Source of the DNA: Cucumis sativus
Lineage: Eukaryota; Streptophyta; Magnoliopsida; Cucurbitales; Cucurbitaceae
DNA length: 64,000 bases
Direction: 5' to 3'
Assembly: GCF_000004075.3 (NCBI RefSeq)
Contig: NC_026657.2
Coordinates: 28,490,408-28,554,407, forward strand
In this document: positions 23,301-34,617 of the stretch, in pieces
Layout of the letters: every line of letters starts with the position of its first letter
How positions within the stretch are numbered: the first letter of the stretch is position 1
The notes under the pieces: model-generated
Seen by the model: the letters and a program-made list of their open reading frames with translations, nothing else
Databases searched by the model: none
Told to the model about the DNA's origin: nothing
Translations under genes and position numbers: made by a program

Positions 23301-25237
23301 GCTAAAAGGGGTATCTATACATAGCATTCTTGTTTTACTTTCAAACAAGTACGAAAGCTTTAAGTATTTGCTCACTTTGATTGGATTCAATAAAGTATTC
23401 GCTTCCTATGTATGTATAAAATCCATAAGTTGTACTATAATCGTGCTAACATTCTGCCACTACGTTTTCTTGAATGAGTCATAAGTTATTAATAATGGTG
23501 CAAATATTCTAGACAGTTTCTCGGGTTGTTTAATTTTTGAAGTTAAACACCAAAGTTCTCATTGCTCACAAGCATGAAAGAAAAGTATTTCGGCATAATA
23601 AACCAATCCGTAGAATCACTGCAAAATGCCACAGGTTTCACAGTGATGTGGAGTTGGGGACTTATATCATCTTAATTCTTTAATTCCATATTTTGATGCA
23701 GTATGCTTATTATTTCTCTCCATAATCAGAAAAATTGTTTGAACTTGATATGAAATTGTTATCTTGGGATCATGGGAAGGTAGTAGAAACTTCCATCATG
23801 TCTGTAACATTTACCTTGACTTGTAAGCTTTCCAGAAGTTTCCCTTTTGTTATATAGGATGCCTACAACCCAAATTTTTTTAACTTTTATGTCTTAGCTT
23901 ATTATTATTTTTAAAAAATAGAAGAAGAAACAATCAATATGACCACCGATGTTACTTTTTTTTTTTCCTTTTCACAGCCAAGGTTAAGTGGAAATCCTGG
24001 AATGACAATGGACTGGCAAGGTGCTCCTGCAAGCCCTAGTTCATTTACTGTAAAGAGGATTTTGCGGTTGGAAATTCCAGTGGACACATATCCGAATGTA
24101 ATTCAATAAAGAAGTGTCTCTGTATGTGGTTTCTAAAATCCTTTCAGAATGCGGATTTTTTTAAACTTTAATTTGTCTTGTTCTTGGATGGCAGTTCAAT
24201 TTTGTTGGACGGCTTCTTGGACCGAGAGGCAATTCTCTGAAGCGGGTAGAAGCTACTACTGGATGTCGCGTGTATATCAGAGGAAAGGGGTCAATTAAAG
24301 ATCCAGAGAAGGTATTTTAGGTGAAATTGCTTGGATGAAACACTTGAGTAAATTGCTGACTCTAAGTGATCACTTAATTTTTTTTCCATTGGGTGTTTCT
24401 TATTGTGTTTGATAGTCATAGCAGTAACTGCTTATGTTTAATAATGGGCTATCTGGATATCATTTCTTTATCTATGACTGTTTTAAACTCTTCAAGGAAG
24501 AGAAACTCCGAGGAAGACTTGGTTATGAACATCTGAACGAACCACTGCATGTCCTAATTGAGGCTGATTTACCAGCCAATATCATTGATATCAGGCTGAG
24601 ACAGGCACAGGAAATTATAGAAGAACTACTCAAACCCGTGGTACTGATTACTTTCCAACCTAATTCTTATCAAGTTTAATTTTGTTTATGATAGGGATGG
24701 GCCCAATAGATGATCCGTTATTTGTTGCATTCCATTCCACTTTTTGGTCAGTGCATAGATAGTTTCATTATATGCAATATATGTTAACAGAAACATGTCC
24801 TTGGGTTAAGCTACAGGGGTTTAGGTATCCTTGGAAGAAACTAGATATATGAGCATAACTCAAACCCAATTCATGGCTGATGCCTGCAGTCCAAGAAGTG
24901 TTTTTAGATTCATAGGAGTAGAAGGGATCAGAAGAATGAAAGGGTGATTGGTTGTCTAAACTCTGAAAGATGAAATGCTTTGTCTGTCAGTAGGGTAGAG
25001 GTGGATGGTTCATGCAACTCTGACGAATCATTCTTGTTAAGGTAAAAAGAAATTGTTCTCCTTGAGTGATGCAATCTAAATGTTACGCAGGACGAGCCAA
25101 ATGATTATATCAAAAGACAACAATTGCGTGAATTAGCCATGCTGAATTCAAATTTCAGAGAAGAGAGTCCTGGCCCCAGCGGTAGTGTTTCTCCTTTCAA
25201 TTCAAGCGGGATGAAGCGTGCAAAAACTGGTCGCTGA
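20335..25237 (+). CDS. STAR-family KH-domain RNA-binding protein (7 exons)
   Basis: Exons 20335-20414, 20531-20619, 22283-22434, 23978-24097, 24195-24311, 24497-24640, 25091-25237; 849 nt, 282 aa, all with GT-AG introns and continuous frame. It belongs to the quaking/SAM68 (STAR) group of plant KH proteins (rice SPIN1 and several Arabidopsis paralogues). N-terminal [17 protein letters not shown], a QUA1-like dimerisation segment ([15 protein letters not shown], about 29-43), '[11 protein letters not shown]', and a single maxi-KH domain from about 130 to 225 with the nucleic-acid contact loop GPRG at 156-159. A QUA2-like helix ([14 protein letters not shown]) and a basic tail MKRAKTGR, a possible nuclear signal, follow. 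It should bind single-stranded RNA and act in splicing or mRNA fate; in rice the relative acts in flowering-time control. Intron 2 carries a partial copy of exon 3 (see findings). Confidence 0.94.
22191..22330 (+). repeat. Partial tandem copy of the exon 3 acceptor region
   Basis: 22191-22250 repeats 22256-22330 with changes: 'catatga.aagtt.ctttatg', then an AG acceptor-like site, then 'ggaatgatgtcc.accaa.gtt.tagtga'. The left copy lacks about 15 bases around the true exon 3 start and reaches a stop (TAG) within the copied exon sequence. It is an ancient, non-functional acceptor duplication or a cryptic splice site. Confidence 0.75.
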
Positions 25238-25431
25238 GAGCTCACATCACCGTCCAATACATTTTTCCTCTCTATTATGCAAATTGATCACTGAAATGCC
25301 TGCCAACAGGTTAGGGTTCAACATAACTACAAAATTGGATGGTCAATATTCTTTTTTTTTTTTAGTTTATTTATTATTTATTTTTGAAACAACAGAAAGA
25401 GATGTCTTTTTGTTTTCCTCATTTTTATTTT

Positions 25432-25433
<2 letters not shown>

Positions 25434-25467
<34 letters not shown>
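25434..25467 (+). repeat. (AG)n microsatellite in the KH gene 3' region
   Basis: About 17 uninterrupted AG units about 200 bases after the KH stop codon, likely within or just after its 3' UTR. Open frames on both strands here only translate the repeat. Confidence 0.92.
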
Positions 25468-25470
<3 letters not shown>

Positions 25471-27599
25471 TTTAGTGAGTAAAGATTGTGTATTTTTGTT
25501 TGGGGGGTTTCTATCTGGTGAGGTCGTTCTGTCACATACACTGAATATAATTATTGGATTTATTCTTGTGTTAGTTACTTTTAAATAATGTGTAATATTC
25601 ACTAAAGGAACGCAGATTTTACAAGGCGTTGTTGGAGAGACTGATATATTCTACTGTTTCTTTGATTGTATGTTGATGGCAAAATAAAAGTATTTTGTGA
25701 CTCGAGAGGCGGATTTACTTGATGACACTCGCACTTAGCAATGGTGAATTCAGATCCTTGTGCCAAAGCTAAGTCAAGCTCCCAAGACAATCCTTTGAAT
25801 TGCAATTTATGTTAGGTAGGACTAGCAACTCGTGAGTAGTTAGTTGGCATCGCACATTTCTTCATTTTTTTTTATAGTTTCGCTTTACTGCACAAATATA
25901 AAACTGTGTTGAATGGCCATTCCAACGACATTGCCTCTCCAACTCTATGATAAACTAAACCCAACAGGCCAGTCAATGCCCACTCTTTGATTTGATTTGA
26001 TCGGAGGAGAATATCACAACACAGAGCAAATATGGAAACTGCTGTCACTTTCATTTGATTTGATATTTTCTCCTACATGAGCAGCTGAAGCTCAAACGTC
26101 ATGGTATTGATGTCGGAGACATCCTTTGATGGTCATTCCATTCCCAAACTAACCAATTCCTTCACCACCTGATATCTCTTTATCGACTATGTCCTTTGCT
26201 TTGCACTCAAGGAGAAGCCATTTCTCCCTCCTATTTTATGGTACACAATTTACGTCAGTGGACTGCTAAACAGCACTGAATTTCCTTTGGTTAAATAGTC
26301 TTCTTTTTAGTTCAACTTTACAGTACAACAATAGAAGCTTATGAGATTCGAACCTACTACTTTTTTTTGTGGATGAAAGTTCATGTCAAACTACTTCTTT
26401 GACTAACATGGTGGTCTTAATAGCTCTTGCAATTTTAATACTGTAAGTGGCTTGGGGTTGGTATTCATTCCTTCACCATTTCCATTCCACATTTCAATGC
26501 TAACTGGTTTCACAACAGACTTTTTATTAGACAAACATTCAATAAAAATTTAGAATATAATCCTCCAAGAAACTTCAAAACTCATTGAAAATACTACTAG
26601 GTTACTTCTTGCACATGCAATGCTCACAGAATTTCAATTTTATTGTATCAAATTTCATGTTACTAAGCATTAGCACAAATGATTGATGGAAGCAAGGGGA
26701 CACGTGGGAGGAGAGGAAGGGACTGCCAAAGCAAGTGCGCAGGGTACTAGTGGCAGTTTCGCAGAGTTGGGCATTCCATGTACCACTGGATTCTACATTT
26801 CCTGTTCATATTCTCAATGAGTGAGTTTTCCTGGATGTTTGACTAGCTATTATTCGTGATGCATGAAGATGCATATTTGGCGACATTTCTTTACTCAGGC
26901 ATGCAGGACGCAAGGATCTTGTGAGCAACATAGTACGACAGTCATGACCAAAGTAACAAATAGCAAGTGTCCAATATCACAAATAACCTACAGGAACAAT
27001 TATTTAAAGGGTATCCTTAGACCAGACAAATGAACGACAAAATTCAGTGTCCAAATCAACCTCATTACACCAAATACCAAGAAATCTAATATCCTAGAAG
27101 TTAATGTGAAATTCAAACATGATAGGATTAGAGATTTTTTTCGTGAGATTTAGTCGAGGTAATGCACAAGTTATGTGTGTATATACAAATACAACTATTA
27201 GATTTTATTTTTAAATTAACTATTATTTTGATCTAAAGTGTCATAAATGTCATTGTCCCATCTAAAAAACTGCTAGTCATAGACTTGTTTTCTCATTTTT
27301 ATAAGAATATTACACAGTATATAAGATAAAATTTTATTAATTAGCTCATATTACGTGAAGATGGGGTCTGAAAAGTTCTTAGAACATGAAATGGTGGGTT
27401 TTGAAGTGCATAATAATTAGGCATTGGAAAGAATGGCTTTAAAAAATCAATTGACGCAAGTCATCTATCCTCAGCTTTGGTTTTAATACCTGGGGTTGCT
27501 TTCTTCCTTTTATATCTCGCGTAAAAACATAACTTCTGTATAAAAAGAGTAATTCATACTTGAGCTCCCGGATGATTCAAAAATAGGATTCCATAGCAA
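25468..27599. other. Intergenic between convergent genes, no gene
   Basis: About 2.1 kb separating the ends of the KH gene (+) and the coiled-coil gene (-). No coding region, RNA gene or repeat was recognised. The final part is the 3' UTR of the minus-strand gene. Confidence 0.5.
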
Positions 27600-30500
27600 T
27601 CAACTTTTGCCAACCAAGTCAGCACCGCTTACGTATTTGGCCATGAATGATATCAACCGATAAGGAGCCCCAATCAAAGGAGCATCTGAAAGCAACACAT
27701 CCTTCTCATCGATCTCTGTAGCTGGCAGTTCTCTGGTCCCGTTCTGATCTTCAAATTGATGCAACTGAATCTGTTCGATTTCTCCAGCCGCCATAGGCAT
27801 TGAAGCCTCTGAAGCCATAAAATCGCTACCCAGATCCACAAAATCGCCACCAATGCTATGGCTGTGAATTGAAACAGATTTTAATGCATCCAAACTTTTA
27901 CCGGATGTGACACTATTCAGAATTACGGGAGGCTCAGATTCGTTGAAAGTGGTAGTGTCAGTAGCTTCTGTAGCCATCTGGTCAGGTACCACGCCTGAAG
28001 GTAGCTCAGTCTTCGTAACTCTTTGAAGCTCAACAAATAATTCATTCACCTAAGAATATCGAACGTGAGTTGTTAACCTCGAGATAAAGCAATAACCATA
28101 ATTTTATAACATCTCTAAGAAAAGGATTTTTATCAAGCTACTCTGCATCTAATATAATATCACTCTATCATAAAACACGATACTGGGAGTTCAACAATTA
28201 TGCCCTCTTTCAATGTATGTCAGTTCAGATCAAACTAAAGTAAAACATTACGAAATGAAACTAGGAATCAGGAAGCATAGCAGATGTGCACTATGGATAT
28301 CAAGAGAAGTGCTATTACCTTCCCAATAAGCTCTGCATTTTCTGTAATCAATTTATCAACCAGAATACGAGCTGCATCAACTTGTGAATTCAATATCTCC
28401 TGCTCATCCCGTATGCATTGACATGAGGTAAACAAGGAGCAAACAATTATCCGTCCGCACTATAACTCAGGAAAAAGGGACCAAAAAAAAAATCTTAAAG
28501 GAGACCAATAAGTTATCTCCCAAAGGTGAATTGTCAGCAGCTTGATTTCAACAGATCTTGCGAATTTCATTTAATGGACCTTATTCTCAATGCAAAAATA
28601 AACTTGTGAAGTTTGACCATTTAATAGGTGAAAGTAAGAAGTTCACCTTTGTGACTCGATCTGAAGAGTGTATGTAAGTGGAAGATATTTTCCTCTCAAG
28701 GTTCAGAAGTTTTGACTGATAGTCAGCAACCTTTCCCGTCAGTTGTTTGTTTTCATGCAACAGATCACGTTTTTGTTCTTCCAACTCCACAACCTGTCAA
28801 ACTTTGTATTCAATTCCTCATCAGAACAAAAAGTAGTGTCCTATGTTGGCAGCACCTAAATGAATGAACATATGTACCCATAAGTAAATAAATGGTCTTG
28901 CGCGATAACTATAACTATAAGTCAAGTTCAACCGACCAACATCCTCCCGACCCTATTCAACTTGTTACTAATTCTTCCAAAGAACATGGTGATATACTGA
29001 CAGCACAATCAAATTTTGTGGCTGTTTGCACAACTAGAAAGCAAGTGAAAGAGATAACACTCGTGTTGACTTTGTGAAATTTATTAGTTGAATACGTAAG
29101 TTAATGAAGCAGCATACTTGTGCCTGTAACCTAGAAATGTCCTTGTTCTTATCCACTATCGTCTCCCTGCTTGATTTCTGTGAAAGGGAAAAAAAATACT
29201 TCAGTAAGAATATAATCCCTAGTAATGACAATACACAACGAGAGCCCATTTAGGATCCAAAATTACACATATCATCAAGCTACATATGTCCAAAATTTTG
29301 TCCACCCATGTTAATATTTATAAAAAAAATAAAAAGAAAAAACTGAAAAACATATCTGCAAACTTTAAAATTTTAGTTCGCTCATGGGTGAATCACTAAT
29401 CTAGCATCAATCATTTTGCATATATTAAACCTTTTAAACCATATGTCCCCAGTCCCTAATTGTTCATTGAACATTTAAACAAAAATGAAGTTGGACGCTA
29501 GAGAAGAATTTGCAAATATGGTTAGAGATTAAAGAAACTGATAAATCACTTAACCCAAAAGCTTGAAGGGATGGGTTATAGTTAAAAGAAAATTTTGGGT
29601 TTATGGATTTTTTTTTTCATTATTATTTTAGTTTTTGGTATTTTCCATTTATGTATTTTCCTTTAGCGGTCTCTTTGCGGTCTCTTTGTTACCCTGTGTA
29701 AAAGGTCATTTGTACTCTCAATTATTCTTAATATTCAATATATTATTTTTTTATGAAACCAAACAACTTTTATTGAGAAAGAATAAAAGAATACAAGGAC
29801 GTATAGAAAAAACCAACCTGTCAAAACATCCCAACTAACAAAAGGGAGACCAACTAAGTAAAATGTAACCAATGGAGTAATTGCAAAAATGCTTCAAAAT
29901 CAAAGCCCGAAACATAAAATCTAACTAAAAACCAAATCTCACTATGCTCCCTTTCCCTACCCGAGAGATCTGATCGTTCCTCTCAGCCAAATGTCCCAAA
30001 TAACAGCACACACCCTAGCCAACCATAAAAAACCCCTTTTTTCTTTGAAAAACGGATGGAGGAACTCCTCGATCGTCACTCTAACGCTCTGAATTCCAGC
30101 AAAACTAACACCGAACCCTTACCCTCGCATAGTGGCAGTCCCAAAAAAGATGATCAAGATCTTCCTCCACCTTCTGACAAAGCATGCAACAAAAAGGCCC
30201 AACAAGCAAAGTCCTCTTCCTAACAAACCTATCAATAGTGTTAACACAACCAAGTAAGACTTGTCAAATAATGAACCTAACTTTCTTAGGAACCTTAGCC
30301 CTCCATACCAAGTAAAAAACCAACTCGGTATGGGGAGAGGGATCTAACAAAAGACTAAACAAGGATTTACACGTGTAACCCCTAGGTCCCCTGCTAAAAT
30401 TAGGATTCCAAACACGAACATCCATTCTCCCCTCCCTAAAGTTGCACCCCCTCAAGCAAAAAAAGGAGAGATGCCACAGCCGTCGCTTCCCTATTGGTAA

Positions 30501-33500
30501 AATTATGACGAAAACGAAGGAAAAAGACATTAAATTCTCCAAACTAACCAGATGATCCGAAATATACAACTTTTAAACAAGGATAAGTGATAAAGCTAAG
30601 GAAATAAAGAGCAAAGGGTATTCTCCTCCACCCATGGATCCTCCCATAAATACGTGTCCTTACCATCCCTCACATAGCAGCGAGTAAACTGAGAGAAAGT
30701 AGGAAGCTCAGAGGAAAAATCATTCAGGGATTTGGTGTGTGCTTTAAACCCCCTTTCAACGTCTAATCAAAGAAATGGGCACCATGTTTACTCACAAAAA
30801 TCCTATGCCATAAAGAATCTGGTCCAAGAAAAAAGCGTTAGAACCACTTAGCCAACAATGCTCTATTGCGGATTCTAAGGTTGCCAATCTCTAAACCCCC
30901 TTGATACATTAGGCACCCCACCATCTCCCAACTCACCAAATGGGAACCATAACCTTCATCAGCCCCCTTCCAAAGAGAATCTCTCATGTACTTCTCAATG
31001 CTTTTACAAACTGAACTAGGAACCTAGAAACGCGACAAATAATACACCGGAATTCCACTTAAAACAGATCTAATTAGAGTTACTCTCCCAGCTTTTGAGA
31101 AAAACTTTTTTTTTCAGCCTGCCAAGCTCTTATGAATTTTCTCACAGACAGGTCCCAAAAGGGCATAGCTCTCGGATTGCCCCCCCAAAGGGAACCCAAG
31201 ATAATACAAAGAGAAGGAACCAACCTCACAATCAAACATCTCCACCCAACTTTGTAACTTAACAATATTTGTATTAATACCAAAGATGGTGCACGTGCTT
31301 CTATTGATATTCAAACCAGATAACCCCTCTAAGAAAGCAACCATATGATTGAGGGTGAGGAGGACTCCTCTTTTCTAGAACAAAATAACATAGTATCATC
31401 AGCAAATTGTAGGTGCGATAAGGTCACTTCATTCCTACCAATCTTAAAAGGTTCAACAATATTTCCTTCAACCCCTTTGCTTATAAGCCGACTTAAGACG
31501 TCCATAACGAGTAAGAACAAAAAAGGAGACAAAGGATCCCCTTGTCTGAATATTGGATATGTTATATAAAATTATTGTGGTATCAAAGCCTTAGGTTGTA
31601 ACAGATTGGACCCTAGCCGCCACAACCTTATTTGACCTTTGCCTCTGCCAATTTGACTAGTCATCAACAGATAACCCCTCTAAGAAAGCAACCATATGAT
31701 TGAGGGTGAGGAGGACTCCTCTTTTCTAGAACAAAATAACATAGTATCATCAGCAAATTGCAGGTGCGATAAGGTCACTTCATTCCTACCAATTTTAGGT
31801 TGTAGATCTGCCTTCTTATTCCGTCCAGAGCTACAACGAGATTACACCGAGTCGCATGCCTCTTTCAGATTACACCCAACCACACATGACATGTCAATCA
31901 GATCTATAGAATCAGAACGTGCATTCGAGCTCAGTCCATACCAGTTTGCCCTTACCCAGATCTGACCGACCACAACCCATAACCTTCAGTCGACCTAGAT
32001 CCGCCACCACCTAGATTCAATGTCCAACTCGCATCGCTGCCCCAAATCTGACCATCGTTGGATCCTTCTATCATGTGACATCCAATACTACTCCCAGAAT
32101 GCCACTCGAGTATATTGTCCACTGCTCCCTTCTCAGCTTCGCAAGTTTTCGTCGCCGCCACCAAATCCACTTCAAGCACAGACCGTCACCAGATCTTTGT
32201 TTCTTCTCTCGCTGCTATATACTAGGATTTTATTCCTACCCGTTTTCTGCTTGTTTGCCGCAAAAAAACACCTGCTTCAATTCTGCTACAAATTTGTGTC
32301 GTCTATCCCCTAGCCAAGATCCAAGTCTCCCTCTCAGCTACAATACTTGGGGGTTTCAGTTCTAGATCAGTTTGATTTCAGTCATCCAAACCTGTTCGGT
32401 TCAATACACTTTGTTTGGTTCAGTTTCTCATCCCAATTTGGTCCATTTTCAATCTGGTTCAGTTTAGTTAGTTTGGTTCACTCAGTTTGGTTTGGTACGT
32501 TGATACAATTTGGTTTATTTACAATTATGGCAAATTCGCTATTTAGAAGAAACAAAATTGTCCTCTCTCTCTTCAATGAATACATATTTAATGATATTAA
32601 AAATCATGCACCTTTATTCAAAAAAATAATATTATTTTCTTACATAACAGGGTTACAAATAAAAAAGAGGAGAAACCACACCATGTCTCTGTCAAGCATC
32701 AACAATACACTGATTACCTCATCAAGAATCAATGAAGCTTTATCTCTCTCTAAAAGCTTAATTATGTTCAATAACCTGGCCTTCATAGATGATACAAAAG
32801 GAAGAAATTTAGTAACGTGCCATTAAACATCAGGGAAACTAATAGAACAAATAACTTGGAAAGCTGAAAAATAAGTTACGATAAAATCGCTTGGTAGAGG
32901 AAGGAATTATGTAGCATAAAATTATTACCCCTTCTAAATCCAAGGCAGTCTTGTCCTCTTGTAAGTTTCTAATTTTATCCATTAACGCTTCCTGTAGATT
33001 GTAAACAATGGAATTTCTAAAGAGGTAAGTAGAATAGAACAAGAAACCAACAGATGCATTAAGAAAGACAATAACAAAAACAAATCAACTGTAATGTAAT
33101 GCAAAAATGAATGTTGTGTGCAGGCATGACCGAAACTAGGACCTAAGACCTTCAAGATGCCAAGTTGAGTCTCAAATTTTTCTTATATTAGTGAACAAAA
33201 TATGCAGTGTTCTCTAAAAGCCTGCTCTTAAATAATGTCTTAGAAAGCTGACACTTCTTTTACTTTTCTCTGTTTTTATTTTTAATACTATGGTTTTCCA
33301 TTTGAGACAATCTTATTTATATTTTCATATTATGGGCTTAAAAAAGAAGTCCTTGATTGCTCTTTTGGCACTTCACACTTGAATAAAGAAAGTTAATGTT
33401 CTTCAATGTGCCTCCTGCTTTTAGAAAATCAAATATGGCCGCTTTAAAATTTAAATGATTAGATTGGTGCATAGGAAAAAGATACTTTAAGAAAAAATAC

Positions 33501-34617
33501 CTCTTTTTGAAGCCATGAGTATTTTTCACCCTCACATTCTACGAGCTTCAAGTCTAAGTCAGCCTGTAAGAACAAGCACATAGATCAGTTGCTTGAGGCT
33601 TCGTTGATAACGATTTCATTTTTAGTTTTCTTATTTAGAAACTTATGCTTGTTCCCTCCGAATTTTTGTGCCATGGTTTTCACATTTCTTCATGATACAC
33701 TTGAATTCTTAAACAAAATCTAAAAACAAAAAAAAGTTTTTAGTTTTCATAAAACATTGATATAAATGGATAACAAAACAGAGAAATTAACAGGTAGAAG
33801 TATTAGTTATAAGCTTCATTTTCAAAAACAAAAAATCACATAGTTATAAGATGGTACTTGAATGTTTGCAAAAATTGATTACCATTCTTTTTATATGTAT
33901 GTTGTTTTCCTCATGTAAATGCTTAATTGTATCATCCAGCTTAGCCTGCAAGGAAATAGAAAATGCATTAGTAGGGGAAAGAAAGCACCCTATTGCCATC
34001 AGTGGAATTTTTGTGCAATTATGACATCGCCTTTTCATGTGCAAGCAAAAAACTTCCCTTTCTCAAATGTTCAATTGTCTCTTCTAAGACAGCCTACAAG
34101 AACCATGTTAAATGTAGTTCTGTATCAGTAATGAATTTAGATTAAATGGATTTATTGTCTTTATTTCTTTTGATCTGCGGAGACCTTGGTTAAAAAGACG
34201 AGAGAAGGACATCAATTACTTCAGGGTTGTTTTCTGGTCTTTGGTAAGATAGTATGCATATGATTCAAAGATAGAGCTTATTCATGTTTATAAGATAAGA
34301 TATAGGAATAAATAGAAGGGACTGCACATGTTCGTGTCATCCACAACAACTGGCAGCTAGCGATGAATCACATCACCCCATTATATAGAATGGTGATGAA
34401 CCACAATTAAATTTGAACACAAACATACATCTTTTGTTCCGCTGCTATGCTGATATGAAATTAGTGTGTCAGAAATTGGATTTTGATCGTTCTGTCGATT
34501 TCTAGGGTGAGTATCATCCACGGAAGTCGATTCTGATACAACCATTTCATCTTCTGAGGTTCTAATCTGCTTGTTCTTCTTCTTTTTGTTTTTTCTCTTC
34601 TTCTTTTCCTTATCCAT
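27600..34617 (-). CDS. Uncharacterised coiled-coil protein with five 21-residue exon units (10 exons)
   Basis: Minus-strand exons: 34429-34617, 34031-34093, 33883-33945, 33501-33563, 32929-32991, 32718-32780, 29118-29177, 28647-28793, 28319-28399, 27600-28049; 1242 nt, 413 aa, every intron in phase 0. Residues 1-17 are Lys/Arg-rich (MDKEKKKRKNKKKKNKQ), a probable nuclear or nucleolar signal. Residues 64-168 come from five 63-nt exons of 21 residues each, with hydrophobic residues at unit positions 3, 7, 10 and 17; the a/d heptad spacing continues across exon joins. Coiled coil continues to about 264 (KNKDISRLQAQ, VVELEEQKRDLL, ITENAELIGK, VNELFVELQRV). The last exon encodes a Thr/Ser/acidic linker ending LISFMAKYVSGADLVGK. 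I do not recognise the family. A scaffold role is inferred from the coiled coil only. The intron after exon 2 would need a GC donor. Exon 7 follows a 3.5-kb intron filled with retroelement debris. Confidence 0.8.
29745..31560 (-). mobile_element. 5'-truncated LINE in an intron of the coiled-coil gene
   Basis: Read on the minus strand, it starts at the RT motif RQGDPLSPFLFLL (about 31555), continues with the catalytic LQFADDTMLF (about 31400) and 'LGFPLGG' (about 31200), then degenerates. Near 30190-30120 the zinc-binding zf-RVT motif 'CMLC.K.EE..DHLFW.C.YA' is readable. The end near 29745 carries a short A-rich tail on the minus strand. Gag, endonuclease and the first RT motifs are missing, and stops and frameshifts are frequent. 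Truncation at the 5' side is typical of LINE insertion. Confidence 0.85.
31318..31797. repeat. ~129-bp direct duplication of LINE RT sequence
   Basis: 31318-31446 and 31669-31797 are identical except for about two bases, and the copies lie 351 bases apart. Each covers the FADD region of the LINE. Between them is unrelated sequence that includes a primer-binding-site-like motif. The low divergence implies a duplication younger than the LINE insertion, possibly during repair. Confidence 0.88.
31570..32530 (+). mobile_element. Possible LTR-retrotransposon leader fragment
   Basis: At about 31577 'tggtatcaaagcc' closely resembles the initiator-tRNA-Met primer binding site of plant LTR retrotransposons (TGGTATCAGAGC). 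It is followed by about 900 bases of unusually C-rich, non-intron-like sequence and a T/G-rich 'tttggttcagtttagt' stretch near 32390-32520. No LTR or gag reading frame could be shown. Nested insertion of a LINE piece and an LTR-element leader is the best guess. Confidence 0.4.

Noticed and set aside
25218-25602. Open frames ending in Arg-Glu or Leu-Ser repeats
   Set aside because: They translate the (AG)n microsatellite on either strand.
26330-26365. 'gattcgaacc' as the T-loop of a tRNA gene
   Set aside because: No acceptor stem, anticodon arm or D-loop could be folded around it; no tRNA or rRNA gene was recognised anywhere in the window.
31345-31965. Two plus-strand open frames beginning with the same 34 residues, as a paralogous gene pair
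   Set aside because: They are the antisense of the duplicated LINE RT segment.
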